DNA from: Mucilaginibacter_A sp050955045
GTDB taxonomy: Bacteria; Bacteroidota; Bacteroidia; Sphingobacteriales; Sphingobacteriaceae
Length of the DNA: 64,000 nucleotides
NCBI GenBank assembly: GCA_050955045.1
Contig: JBPBQV010000036.1
Coordinates: 19,485 to 83,484, forward strand
Direction of reading: 5' to 3'
Positions 53,913 to 63,300 of this stretch are shown one piece after another (the stretch's first letter is position 1; every line of letters begins with the position of its first letter). A program made the translations under genes and the position numbers. The notes beneath the pieces were generated by a model. That model was not told where the DNA came from and ran no database searches. It was given only the letters and a program-made list of their open reading frames with translations.

Positions 53913-54336
53913 TGTTGCTTTTGTGTTTAATGTTAAATGCTCGTTTTTATATCAGTAAAAGTGTTTCACTATCAAATTTAATGTTGATAAAAGCTGCGCA
54001 GCAAAATCGGTTATGCTGTTTTTATTGCCTAAAATATTGATTTATAATACTGTTTTTACCGGTGTAATTTTATCAGACTTCATAATTTAATTTGTTGACT
54101 TAATTATTAAAATCTATCTGACTTAAGTCTATTTGAAAATGATTTTTATGCTGATAAGTTAAAACAAAGACACTTGATACTGTGATCAGGACTAATCTAG
54201 TTCAGATTTTCTTATCAAAGTTTTTATCAGAACGAAATCTGAAGAAAGAGAAGTAATTTAATTGTTATTTACTGAAATCCGGAATAAAATTCTCAAACAA
54301 AACCTCTTCATATAATTCTTTGAAAACAAATTGATA
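53913..54336. other. Spacer splitting the catabolic locus, with a likely internal promoter
   Basis: 424 bp without a supported gene. It holds two ACAG-form motif copies (54013-54026 and 54047-54060) and a promoter-like pair at 53973-54004 directed at the Tat RidA gene. No terminator hairpin was found after the dipeptidase gene. Confidence 0.6.
53973..54004 (-). promoter_or_regulatory. Candidate promoter for the exported RidA/PLP unit
   Basis: On the minus strand TAAATTTG (53980-53973) fits the -7 box. A TTG (54004-54002) lies 21 bp upstream as a -33 element, and the ATG follows about 60 bp downstream. This is the best two-element match noticed in the window. Confidence 0.5.
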
Positions 54337-55407
54337 CTATTTCCACGTGTTTTTTAAAAAACGTATCCAATTTCCATGCAAAATGTTTTTAATATCAGCA
54401 GCAGCATAACCTCTTGATGCTAATAACTCGTTCAGTTTTTGCAGATCAGCAACGGTTTCCAGATCATACGGACATTGTTCTCTGCCAAAAGCACCATCCA
54501 AATCAGAACCGATACCAACATGCAAACAGTTTCCGGCCAGCTGGCAAATATGATCCAGATGATCAATCACCACGTTTAAATTGCAGTTCATCATTTTCGG
54601 GTCAGATTTTCCACGATCCCAGCCGGGCACCATCATCCAGGCATCCATTGCGCCGCCGATTACTGCACCGCGCGCAATTAAAGCTTTAATCTGCTCATCA
54701 CTAAATTGCCGGTTGTGGTTTACCAGCGCGCGGCAATTATTATGGCTGGCCCAAACGGCTCCGTTAAAATGATCCAGTGCTTCCCAGAAACTATCATCGC
54801 ATAAATGCGTAGCATCTAAAATGATGTTTAATTCTTCCATTTTACGCAGCAATTCATGTCCTTTTTCGCCCATAAAACCAGTTGCATCTGTACCTTGCGC
54901 ATATCTGCCTGGCCCGTAATGTGCAGGGCCAACTGCGCGTAAACCATCGTTGTAAGCTTTTTCCAGATGCTGCATAGAAATAATAGAATCTGCACCTTCC
55001 AGACTTAAAATGTAACCGATTGGTTTTTTTTCTGCGGAGGAATCATCCGCCCATAAATCCAGATGTTTTTCCAGCGATTGCAAGTTGTTGATCTGAACCA
55101 TTTCTCCGGCAAATTCCATGGCTTTATACCAAGCTAATTGCCCTTGCGTTTGCGCCCAGGCCTGTTCCGGCGAGTGCCAGCCGGGAAGTGGATTATTTGG
55201 TGCAACATAACGTGCAATTTGTGTAGCCACCACCAAACCAACATTTCCTTTACGCAGCTCGGGCAGAGAAACTACTGCTTTTCCGCGATCAGGTTTATCG
55301 GTTAAACTTTGTTCTCGAGCATTAATTTCGGCAACAGGTTTGGTCAGATCGCGGTTCCATTCCAGCGCGTTCATACTCAAATCGAGGTGTGCATCAACAA
55401 TAAACAT
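54337..55407 (-). CDS. M19 dipeptidase (renal/membrane dipeptidase family)
   Basis: The 356-residue enzyme has the dinuclear zinc ligands of M19: DAHLD near the start (His, Asp), Glu in LSLEGAD, His in LDATHLCD and SHNNCRAL, and Asp in GIGSDLDG. There is no signal peptide. M19 enzymes cleave dipeptides and tolerate D-residues at the C-terminal position. It starts 7 bp after the D-threonine-aldolase-like gene, suggesting release of a D-amino acid for that enzyme. The ATG is directly preceded by TAAAAACAGC. Confidence 0.9.
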   Translation of the reverse strand: MFIVDAHLDLSMNALEWNRDLTKPVAEINAREQSLTDKPDRGKAVVSLPELRKGNVGLVVATQIARYVAPNNPLPGWHSPEQAWAQTQGQLAWYKAMEFAGEMVQINNLQSLEKHLDLWADDSSAEKKPIGYILSLEGADSIISMQHLEKAYNDGLRAVGPAHYGPGRYAQGTDATGFMGEKGHELLRKMEELNIILDATHLCDDSFWEALDHFNGAVWASHNNCRALVNHNRQFSDEQIKALIARGAVIGGAMDAWMMVPGWDRGKSDPKMMNCNLNVVIDHLDHICQLAGNCLHVGIGSDLDGAFGREQCPYDLETVADLQKLNELLASRGYAAADIKNILHGNWIRFLKNTWK

Positions 55408-55419
55408 GCTGTTTTTATG
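55406..55419 (+). repeat. ATG-adjacent iterated motif, dipeptidase start
   Basis: ATGCTGTTTTTATG. On the minus strand it reads ATAAAAACAGC followed by the last bases of the start codon; it also covers the stop region of the upstream gene. Confidence 0.75.
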
Positions 55420-56524
55420 AGGTTATTTTACGATTTCGGGCGATGGTTTCCCAGGTTCCGGTAATTTGATGATCTTCAGTTAAGGTAGCAAACTGGTGCA
55501 AAGCAACGGTCGGACAAATATGATAAGGCAATCCGTACAAAACATCACCAATTTGGTAGGTATGATTTTCGCCTGCTTCGGCAACCAGATGTTCTTCGCT
55601 GTGGCTGATAATTTTTAAATCCGGCGCGTTCAAAAAATAAATTCGGTGTTGTAAATCGCTTTCAGAAGCAACAGATTTATGGCCGAGATCCAAACAGATT
55701 TTTGTTTCATCAGGCAAAGAAATAACGCGCGTAACCAGCAAAGCAGCAGTTAAAAAAGGCTGTTCTGCAAAATGCTGTTGATAACCTTCATCCCAATAAA
55801 TAAACGTTCCGGGACTGCATTCTATGTTTTCCTGCTCTGCATAAAAAGGAAAAGTTGGTGTGCCTCCAGCGATGATAACTGGTTCCAAGAACCCTTTTTT
55901 AACCAAATTTTGCCTTACGGTTTTTATCTGCATAAAAGAAGTATGCCAGATTTTTCTTCGGATATCCAAGTCAAGTTCATGAATATGTCCGTCGTAAGCG
56001 TGCAAACCAATTGGGTTCAATGCTTCTTTTAACGCACAAAATTCGTAAAGTTTAACCGCAGCATTAGGTTGGATTCCGGTTCGATTCATACCAACATTCA
56101 AATCAATATAAACATTAATTTTAAGTTGCTGATCCAAAGCTGCATCATTCAATTTTTCTGCCGAAAGCTGATTATCTAACAAACATGAAAAACTGGTTTC
56201 AGGATAAAGTTTAATTAGCTTTAAAAACCTTTCTACATTAGCACCAACCGGCTGATAAGCCAATAAAACGTCTGGAGCTTTTGCCATTCCCAGCATTTCT
56301 GCTTCGGCAATAGTGGCGCATTTAAACTTTTTAATTCCAGCTTGTAGCATCAGCTTTACTGGTTCCATTGCTTTACAGGTTTTAATATGCGGCCGTAAGC
56401 GGGTTACGTTATCAATTTTGCTGATCAATAAATTGATATTTTGCTGAACGCGTTCGGGATAAATCACCAAGGCAGGTGTTTCCAGGTTTTCTATGTTTTC
56501 TATCTGATACCAGGGCTTGTTCAT
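55415..56524 (-). CDS. D-threonine aldolase / D-serine dehydratase-like (DSD1) PLP enzyme
   Basis: A 369-residue fold-type III (alanine-racemase-like) enzyme: TPALVIY at 16-22, the PLP Lys48 in RPHIKTCK, GGTPTFP and the C-terminal metal-site motif YHICPTVAL (His-x-Cys). It would cleave or dehydrate a beta-hydroxy D-amino acid; dehydration would release an enamine, matching the RidA gene 27 bp upstream. There is no signal peptide. The order RidA, DSD1, dipeptidase suggests one cytosolic D-amino-acid branch. Confidence 0.9.
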   Translation of the reverse strand: MNKPWYQIENIENLETPALVIYPERVQQNINLLISKIDNVTRLRPHIKTCKAMEPVKLMLQAGIKKFKCATIAEAEMLGMAKAPDVLLAYQPVGANVERFLKLIKLYPETSFSCLLDNQLSAEKLNDAALDQQLKINVYIDLNVGMNRTGIQPNAAVKLYEFCALKEALNPIGLHAYDGHIHELDLDIRRKIWHTSFMQIKTVRQNLVKKGFLEPVIIAGGTPTFPFYAEQENIECSPGTFIYWDEGYQQHFAEQPFLTAALLVTRVISLPDETKICLDLGHKSVASESDLQHRIYFLNAPDLKIISHSEEHLVAEAGENHTYQIGDVLYGLPYHICPTVALHQFATLTEDHQITGTWETIARNRKITS

Positions 56525-56536
56525 GCTGTTTTTACC
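56523..56536 (+). repeat. ATG-adjacent iterated motif, DSD1 start
   Basis: ATGCTGTTTTTACC; on the minus strand GGTAAAAACAGC leads straight into the ATG at 56524. Confidence 0.75.
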
Positions 56537-56551
56537 AGTTAAAAATTGGTG

Positions 56552-57022
56552 TTAATATAACTCGAGCAAAGCTTCAATCTCCACCGGAATATTATCCGGC
56601 AAAGAACCAAAACCAACAGCACTACGCACGCCAATTCCATTTTCTTCGCCCCAAACCTGTGTAAAAAGTTCGCTGCAACCGTTGATAATAAATGGATGCT
56701 TTTCAAAATCAGGCGTGCAATTAACCATGCCCAGCACTTTGATTACGCGTTTTACTTTGTTTAAACTGCCCAGATTGGTTTTGATGGTTGACAGAATAGT
56801 TAAACCAACCTGACGAGCAGCTAATTTTCCATCTTCCTGACTGATGCCATCGCCAATTCGGCCAATAATTAAACTTTTATCATCCAGAACTGGTCCGTGA
56901 CCGGATATATACAGATATTTTCCATCAATTAAAAAAGGTTTGTAAACACCAAGCGGTGTTGGTGCCGGCGGCAAGGTTAAACCTAATTGCTCAAAACGCT
57001 CGTCTGCTGTTAAGTTTTCCAT
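56552..57022 (-). CDS. Cytosolic RidA-family protein
   Basis: A 156-residue RidA/YjgF-family protein of the longer subgroup (starts TADERFEQLGLTLPPAPTPLGVYKP). The carboxylate-binding Arg133 is kept in GVRSAVGFGSLPDN, and the end VEIEALLELY is typical. There is no signal peptide. It probably hydrolyses imines made by the DSD1-type enzyme encoded 27 bp downstream, and so is the cytosolic counterpart of the Tat-exported RidA at 53.4-53.9 kb. Confidence 0.9.
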   Translation of the reverse strand: MENLTADERFEQLGLTLPPAPTPLGVYKPFLIDGKYLYISGHGPVLDDKSLIIGRIGDGISQEDGKLAARQVGLTILSTIKTNLGSLNKVKRVIKVLGMVNCTPDFEKHPFIINGCSELFTQVWGEENGIGVRSAVGFGSLPDNIPVEIEALLELY

Positions 57023-57034
57023 GCTGTTTTTATC
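57021..57034 (+). repeat. ATG-adjacent iterated motif, cytosolic RidA start
   Basis: ATGCTGTTTTTATC; on the minus strand GATAAAAACAGC leads straight into the ATG at 57022. It is the third gene in a row with this arrangement. Confidence 0.78.
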
Positions 57035-57129
57035 GTGATAAAATTGTGTTTGTGGTTACTTTGTATTCTGTTTTTGATTCGCGTTTTGTTATGCCGAAAC
57101 AAGTTCTGCATGACAAACGTCATCAACCG

Positions 57130-58770
57130 TTATTCCAATCCTCTAAAAATCTTGTTTTCTCCTTCTACTTCCAATTTTGATTGCTCTGCAACTGCTTTGT
57201 ACTCATATTGCGTAGCTTTCTTAAAATCTTTGATCAGCAGTTCAAATTCGCCATTTGGTTTGATGTCTGTCCAGCCAGATTTCATCCACGGACTAGCGTA
57301 TAAAGTTTCTACCTGACCCGTATATGGCCGATAATAAAAGCAGACGCGCTGGGCACTTTTTGGCGTAAAAGCTTCAATTTTACCCATCAAAACAGCTCCT
57401 GCGGAAGTAACTTTATTGTCGGCTGTCATAACTTGCACCGCTTCGCTGATAACAGGATTTACGTTATCCAGTTTAATAACCACCGGATTTGGCCAGCGGT
57501 GATCATCATAAACACGCTGCGCTTTCACCACAGAAACTTCCAAACCGTCAGCAGTTTGTCGGAAACGGCTGGTTACATCATCCGTTTTATATTCAATAAT
57601 TTTACTGTTTTGGCCCAAAACACTAATGCTTGTTTTACCGGTACTTTTTGCAGAATGAATGAGAAACGTTTTCCGCTGACCTTCTTTCCAGTCTTTTACA
57701 TCGGTAATAAAAGCGTATAAAGTATGGTTATTTTTTACCGTGAACCAGGTATCTTTTTCGTGGCTAACTACCCAGCTTCGTACGCTATCCACACTTTCGT
57801 GGTTGATAAAATACCAGCCGGCCATTTCGCGCAAACGATCTTCCTGTTCAATAGCCATTTCGCCGTTTGGTTTCGGGCCGATGTTAAGCAGCAGCGAACC
57901 ACCTTTTGCACGCGCTTCAATCAGCAATTGCAGCAATTGATTGCCAGATTTGTAGCGTTCGTTTGTAGGCTGATATTGCCAGGCCGTGCCCATTGTAATA
58001 CAGGAAAGCCATGGATCTGTGATTTTTGCGCCAGGCAAAACCTGCTCTGGTGTTTTAATGGCACCACGGGTAATCAAAATATCAGGCTGAAGTTTCCAGG
58101 CTGTTTTTTTGACGATTTCCTTCGGATCACCATCAATAAAAAGCACATCAATTTTACCGTAATTGGTAAAAAGTTCGTCGCATTGCTGCTGTGTATAAGC
58201 ATCATAAGCTTTGCGTGTAGCTGCATCTATTTTTACATTAGTACGGCTGATTGGGATATGATGATCATGCAAAAAGTTAAAATCCTCCGGCGAAAAATAA
58301 AAACCTACGCCTAAACCAACTTCTCGCGTGGCATCAACATACTCTTTTAATAAGTCTTTTTTATAAGGTGTTTTGGTGATTTTAAAATCAGTCGTTTTAG
58401 TATCCCACATGCAAAAACCAGAGTGATGTTTGGTGGTAAAAACAATATATTTCATACCAGCCAGTTTGGCCAGCACAGCAATTTCGTGCGGATTAAATTT
58501 AGCAGGATCAAACGTTTTGGGCAGTTCCTCAAAATAACGTTTCACAAAATCATCTGAAGCACCAACCAAAGCATGACTGATTACAATTCCAAGCTGTCCA
58601 TCTACACCAAAATGGATAAATAAACCATCATTGGTGTTGCGCAACCACTCTGTACGTTCGGGTTTATTCAGGTTGAAGTTGCTGGCTTCATCATCTTTTA
58701 CCACATCATTTTGTGCAAAAACCAAATTTTTGCACGATAAAAGAAGTATCCAAAAAAATATTTTTTTCAT
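57130..58770 (-). CDS. GH29 alpha-L-fucosidase-like protein
   Basis: The 546-residue protein has a Sec signal (IFFWILLLSCKNLVFAQ) and a GH29 domain: GLFIHFGVDGQ, YIVFTTKHHSGFCMWDTK, GFYFSPEDF and VLFIDGDP, with the presumed nucleophile Asp213. A C-terminal beta domain follows (from about 330). In most GH29 enzymes the nucleophile block is W/F-FDG, so VLFIDGDP is slightly unusual. It lies between a terminator after susD and the RidA gene, and probably trims the imported glycoside in the periplasm. Confidence 0.85.
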   Translation of the reverse strand: MKKIFFWILLLSCKNLVFAQNDVVKDDEASNFNLNKPERTEWLRNTNDGLFIHFGVDGQLGIVISHALVGASDDFVKRYFEELPKTFDPAKFNPHEIAVLAKLAGMKYIVFTTKHHSGFCMWDTKTTDFKITKTPYKKDLLKEYVDATREVGLGVGFYFSPEDFNFLHDHHIPISRTNVKIDAATRKAYDAYTQQQCDELFTNYGKIDVLFIDGDPKEIVKKTAWKLQPDILITRGAIKTPEQVLPGAKITDPWLSCITMGTAWQYQPTNERYKSGNQLLQLLIEARAKGGSLLLNIGPKPNGEMAIEQEDRLREMAGWYFINHESVDSVRSWVVSHEKDTWFTVKNNHTLYAFITDVKDWKEGQRKTFLIHSAKSTGKTSISVLGQNSKIIEYKTDDVTSRFRQTADGLEVSVVKAQRVYDDHRWPNPVVIKLDNVNPVISEAVQVMTADNKVTSAGAVLMGKIEAFTPKSAQRVCFYYRPYTGQVETLYASPWMKSGWTDIKPNGEFELLIKDFKKATQYEYKAVAEQSKLEVEGENKIFRGLE

Positions 58771-58786
58771 GTTTTTATTGAATAAA

Positions 58787-58818
58787 AAATCTGTAGAAAT
58801 AAGGTTTTCTACAGATTT
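58787..58818 (-). terminator. Hairpin terminator or attenuator between susD and the GH29 gene
   Basis: A perfect 13-bp stem AAATCTGTAGAAA/TTTCTACAGATTT with a 6-nt loop and a minus-strand T tract, 24 bp past the susD stop. Partial termination would keep SusCD above the enzymes. Confidence 0.8.
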
Positions 58819-58842
58819 ATCAACTTAAAAAGCTGATGATGT

Positions 58843-60390
58843 TTAGAGTTTATCCCACCACATTCTGGTTGAAAAATCATCTGCTCCCTGGCGTGCAATG
58901 GCAGCTTTATAGGATACCGTATTTAAATTTTGTTCTGAAACCGGATAAAGCATCCGTCTGAAAATTAGCCCACCGGTAGCATTACCCGCATAATTGTTTG
59001 GTACTAAAGCGGGGTAGCCTGTACGACGGTAATTAGCAAAAACTTCCTGCGCATCCGGGAAAATGCCTACCCAAAACTGGGTATGAATCTGCTCCATTTG
59101 CTGGGCGAAAGTTCCTGTTGTAGTTAACTGATGATACCTGATGTAAGTATCAATCTGATTTTGTGTAATTGTACCGGCAGAACCTGCAATTACAGCCCAC
59201 TGTCGCATAGCTGCACTAATACCGTTTTGGTAAGATGCTGAGGCTATTGCACCGCTATACCAGCCACGCAAAGCAGCTTCTGACAATAAAAAATATGATT
59301 CGGCAGCAGTAAAAACCAATCTTGGAGAGGATAAAAGAAGCAGTGTATTTTGCCGTGGCTCAGAAAAAGTTACAAAATTACTCGGTTTGGTACTTAACGT
59401 TGATGGCATTCCTTTTTGGTTTGCCGAAGTTGTATCAGCCGTTCCAGTAGTGTAAACAACAGAAATAGTAGCCAGACGCGGGTCTTTATTCGCTTTTAAA
59501 TAATTAATAAATACTTCCTGATATTTACCGCCTTCTGTATTGCTTTTACCATCAGCTTTGATATAATCTGAATTGAGCAGATTTAATGCTAACGGGTTTT
59601 TATTAATATCTTGACCAGAACCTACATAAGCAACTTTTGCAATATCCGCATCAGTCAAAATTACGCCGCCCGCAATTGCTTTAGTTACCCAGGTTTGTGC
59701 CGCAGCTGCATCAACTTTTGTCATTCTCATGCCTAAACGAAGCATTAACGAATAAGCAAATTTTTTCCACTGAACGGTATTGCCACCATAAATTAAATCT
59801 GATGTACCAAACGTTGCTGTTTTAGAAGCATCCAAACTTGTTGCGGCAGCATCCAGTTCTGCAAGCATGTTGGCATAAATATCTTTCTGCGCATCATAAG
59901 CAGGCGTGTAAACGCTGTTGGTATAACCTTGGCCAGCCTGGGAATATGGAATATCACCGTACAAATCTGTTAAGCGGCTAAAGCAATATACCCGCCAGAT
60001 TCTGGCTTCGGATAGGAGATTAACTCTGGCAGCATCGCCGGTAACTGCCTTGATCACTTCTCCAATTTCATTGATTTCGTTTGGATAAGCACTGTTAAAA
60101 GCAGCAGCAGAAGATGTACTCTGACTTTGCACATATTTGGAACCAAAACCTGCAACATCATTAAAACTGGTGGTGTACTGCATGGTGCCCAGCAGTAGGT
60201 TTAGCATGTTGGCTGTACCATCATATTGTGCTTTGGTGAAGATAAATTGCGGTGTGCTGGTAGCAACAGCATCGGGATTGGTATTTAATTCTACAAAATC
60301 TTTGGTACAGGATTGTATGGAGATAATGCCCGATAGCAATACTGTTTTTATCAGGTATTTTTTTAGGTGGTTCTTCATTAGAGTTTTCAT
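58843..60390 (-). CDS. susD: SusD/RagB-family outer-membrane lipoprotein
   Basis: The 515-residue surface lipoprotein (lipobox IQSC at about 25-28) has the SusD-like helical TPR fold, with NTNPDAV near the start, RIWRVYCFSRLTDLYGDIPYSQAG and the C-terminal EVFANYRRTGYPAL / RRMLYPVSEQNLN. It binds ligand over the SusC pore. The ATG overlaps the susC stop by one base (TAATG); an ATG four codons later is also possible. The sequence belongs to the SusD-like_2 type group rather than classical starch SusD. Confidence 0.93.
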   Translation of the reverse strand: MKTLMKNHLKKYLIKTVLLSGIISIQSCTKDFVELNTNPDAVATSTPQFIFTKAQYDGTANMLNLLLGTMQYTTSFNDVAGFGSKYVQSQSTSSAAAFNSAYPNEINEIGEVIKAVTGDAARVNLLSEARIWRVYCFSRLTDLYGDIPYSQAGQGYTNSVYTPAYDAQKDIYANMLAELDAAATSLDASKTATFGTSDLIYGGNTVQWKKFAYSLMLRLGMRMTKVDAAAAQTWVTKAIAGGVILTDADIAKVAYVGSGQDINKNPLALNLLNSDYIKADGKSNTEGGKYQEVFINYLKANKDPRLATISVVYTTGTADTTSANQKGMPSTLSTKPSNFVTFSEPRQNTLLLLSSPRLVFTAAESYFLLSEAALRGWYSGAIASASYQNGISAAMRQWAVIAGSAGTITQNQIDTYIRYHQLTTTGTFAQQMEQIHTQFWVGIFPDAQEVFANYRRTGYPALVPNNYAGNATGGLIFRRMLYPVSEQNLNTVSYKAAIARQGADDFSTRMWWDKL

Positions 60391-63300
60391 TAAAATTTAA
60401 CAGAAAGATTTAAACCAAAAGACCGTGTATGCGGCAAACCGATAGACTCGATACCTTGAAAGTTGCTATTTGTAAAGCTGGATTCCGGATCGAAATTGTC
60501 TGTCTTTTTGTACAAAATAGCCAGGTTGCGGGCAACGAAAGAGATACTGGCCGATTGTAGTTTCACCAGTTTCAAATCAGCAACCGGAATGTTATAGGAG
60601 AAAATAACTTGCCTTAATTTTACAAAGCTGCCATCGTGTAAAAATAAATCTGAGTAAGTTTTATAATTATCATAATAACTACGCAACCCGCTAACCGGAA
60701 CAGTACGACTGTAGGTTGCGCCAGTTTGATCAACTCCGGATAAAAGCAAACCGTTTTCGCGGCCCGGTAAAGTTGATTTCATTAAACCTAAACGTGTTGC
60801 ATAAATTTCCATTACAGAAAACACTTTATTACCAAATTTACCATCCAGCAAAACACTTAAATTGAAACGTTTATAACGGAAACTATTGGTAAAGCCCATA
60901 GTATAAGGCGCAACACTATTACCCAAAACTTCTAAGCCAGATTGTACCGGGAAACCGGTAGTTTTATTAAATACCACGTTTCCGCCGGCATCTTTTAACA
61001 TGTGTGTACCAACCAATGCAAAAGCTGGCTGCCCTACAATATTATTGATAAATGCCCAGTTTCCAACGGTTGTAGCCAACTGCTGTGAATTGATGCCTTC
61101 GGTAAGTTTTACAACTTTATTTTGGTTATAAGCAAAGTTATAACTGGTATTCCAACTGAAGTTGCTGCTTTTTACAAGCGTACCATTAATTAACAGTTCG
61201 ATCCCTTTGTTACTAATTTCGCCAACGTTTAACAATACACTATTATATCCCGAAGTACCGGATATGGTAGAATTTAAAATATCGTTGGTTGTTTTCCGGT
61301 CGTAATAAGTAACATCCAGACTTAACCTGTTTTTAAGCATCTGCAATTCGATACCGCCTTCTTTTGTGGTAGAAGTGTAAGGCTTTAAATTGGCATTGGT
61401 AATTTGGGTACTGGTTACATTTTGCAAGGTTGGACCAGAACTTGGCACATTACTGTAAGTTAGGTTTACAGCATACGGATCCGGGCCGCCACCGCCTACT
61501 TGCGCATAAGAAGCACGAATTTTAGCTAAGTTGAAAATTGCAGGTAATTTAACGGCATCGGACAAGATAAAACTACCGCCAATACTTGGGTAAAAAATAT
61601 TGTTGTTAGCCATACTTAAAGTAGAGAACCAGTCTTTACGGCCGGTAACGGTTAAGTATAGTAAACTTTTATAGTCAAAATCCGCTGACCCAAAAATAGA
61701 ATTGGTTTTTAAATGCTGTGTAAGCGGTACTGTTGATGCAGTAGCCAAATTGGTATAACTATAGAAATAAGGTATGGTAAAAGTAGCACCGTTCAAATTT
61801 AGCTGTTCGTTAACAAAACTACGGCTGTTTACGCCACCCAAAACAGATACGTTAAAATCTGTAACGATTTTCGTTTTATAATTAATAGTTGCTAAGCCAT
61901 TGGTTTCAGAAACATCAGATTTGATTGCACTGTACTGGCCATTTGGCACATATAAAGTACCAGTTGGCAAAACGTTATAATAATTATAATTGTAAAAATC
62001 TCTGCTTACAGTTCCTTTAAAAACCAAATTTTTGATTGGTTCGTAAGCAATAGAACCCTGACTGATAATCCTGTTTTTGGTATCGTCTTCTTTATATTTA
62101 TTTGCTACAAAATAACCGTTGGAAGCAATCGCGGCATCGTTCCAAACAATTTCATTTCCGCTGGCATCATAACCTGGATTCAACCAACGCACATCTGCTG
62201 TATTGGCAATCATGTAAGGCAGCCAGTTTGGATTTCCTAAAGCATCACCTGCACCAGTACGGTTATGACCTTTTTCTAAGTTATACTGCGCCAATGCTTC
62301 AATGCTTATTTTACTGCCTAATTTTGCGTTTACAGATAAATTACCAGTTTTACGATCAAAAGTGGTACCCGGCAAAAGTCCTCTGCTATTTAAATCAGCA
62401 GCAGAGAAACGGTATGTTAACGCATCAGATCCGCCAGTAAATGCCAACGTATTGGTAAAAGTAGAACCAGTTTGATAAAAGTTTTTCAGGTTATTTTTTT
62501 GTGCAGAATAAGAATGTGTTAAACCATCTGCCGCTACATAATCTGTCGATCCATCAATCAATGAACCCCAAGAACGTCGTCCGGTAGATTGTGCAGAACT
62601 TAAGTCAGTTGGTTTAACGCCGCTATCTCCCTGTCCATACTGATATTGATAATCCGGATAAACAGCAATATCTTCCAAAGTTGCAGTTGAATTAAATTCA
62701 ATACCGACTCCTTTTTGCGCGCGGCCTTTTTTCGTGGTAATTAAAATAACACCGTTTGATGCTCTTGAACCGTACAAAGCAGCTGCAGTTCCGCCTTTCA
62801 AAACGGTCATGGTTTCAATATCATCCGGGTTAATGCCGCCAATACCGTCTCCACGGTCAACATTACTGGTAATTCCGTTAATTGTTGCTGCGCCGCCCGG
62901 CACAGAATTATCAATCGGCATACCGTTAACCACATATAAAGGTTGATTATTACCTGAGAGTGAGCCATTTCCGCGAATTACCACCCGACTGGAACCGCCC
63001 GGACCGGTTGAAGAACCGATGGCATTTACACCGGCAACTTTTCCAGATAGAGCATTGCCAACATTGTTTTCGCGGGCCTGGGTAAATTCTTCGCCTTTTA
63101 CTTCAGTTACGGCATAACCTAAAGATTTTCGCTGACGGTTAATTCCCAAAGCAGTTACCACAACTTCGTTTAGTGCGTTAGCAGATTCTGCCATTTTTAC
63201 ATTGATAACCGACTGGTTGTTTACAGCTATTTCCTGTGTGGCAAAACCAATATATGTAAAAATTAATGTGCTGCTTCCGGAAGGTAAAATCAGATTGTAT

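Noticed and set aside
57724..58314. A 196-codon open frame antisense to the GH29 gene
   Set aside because: Shadow of a solid coding gene; no domain, no start context and biased Cys/Phe-rich composition.
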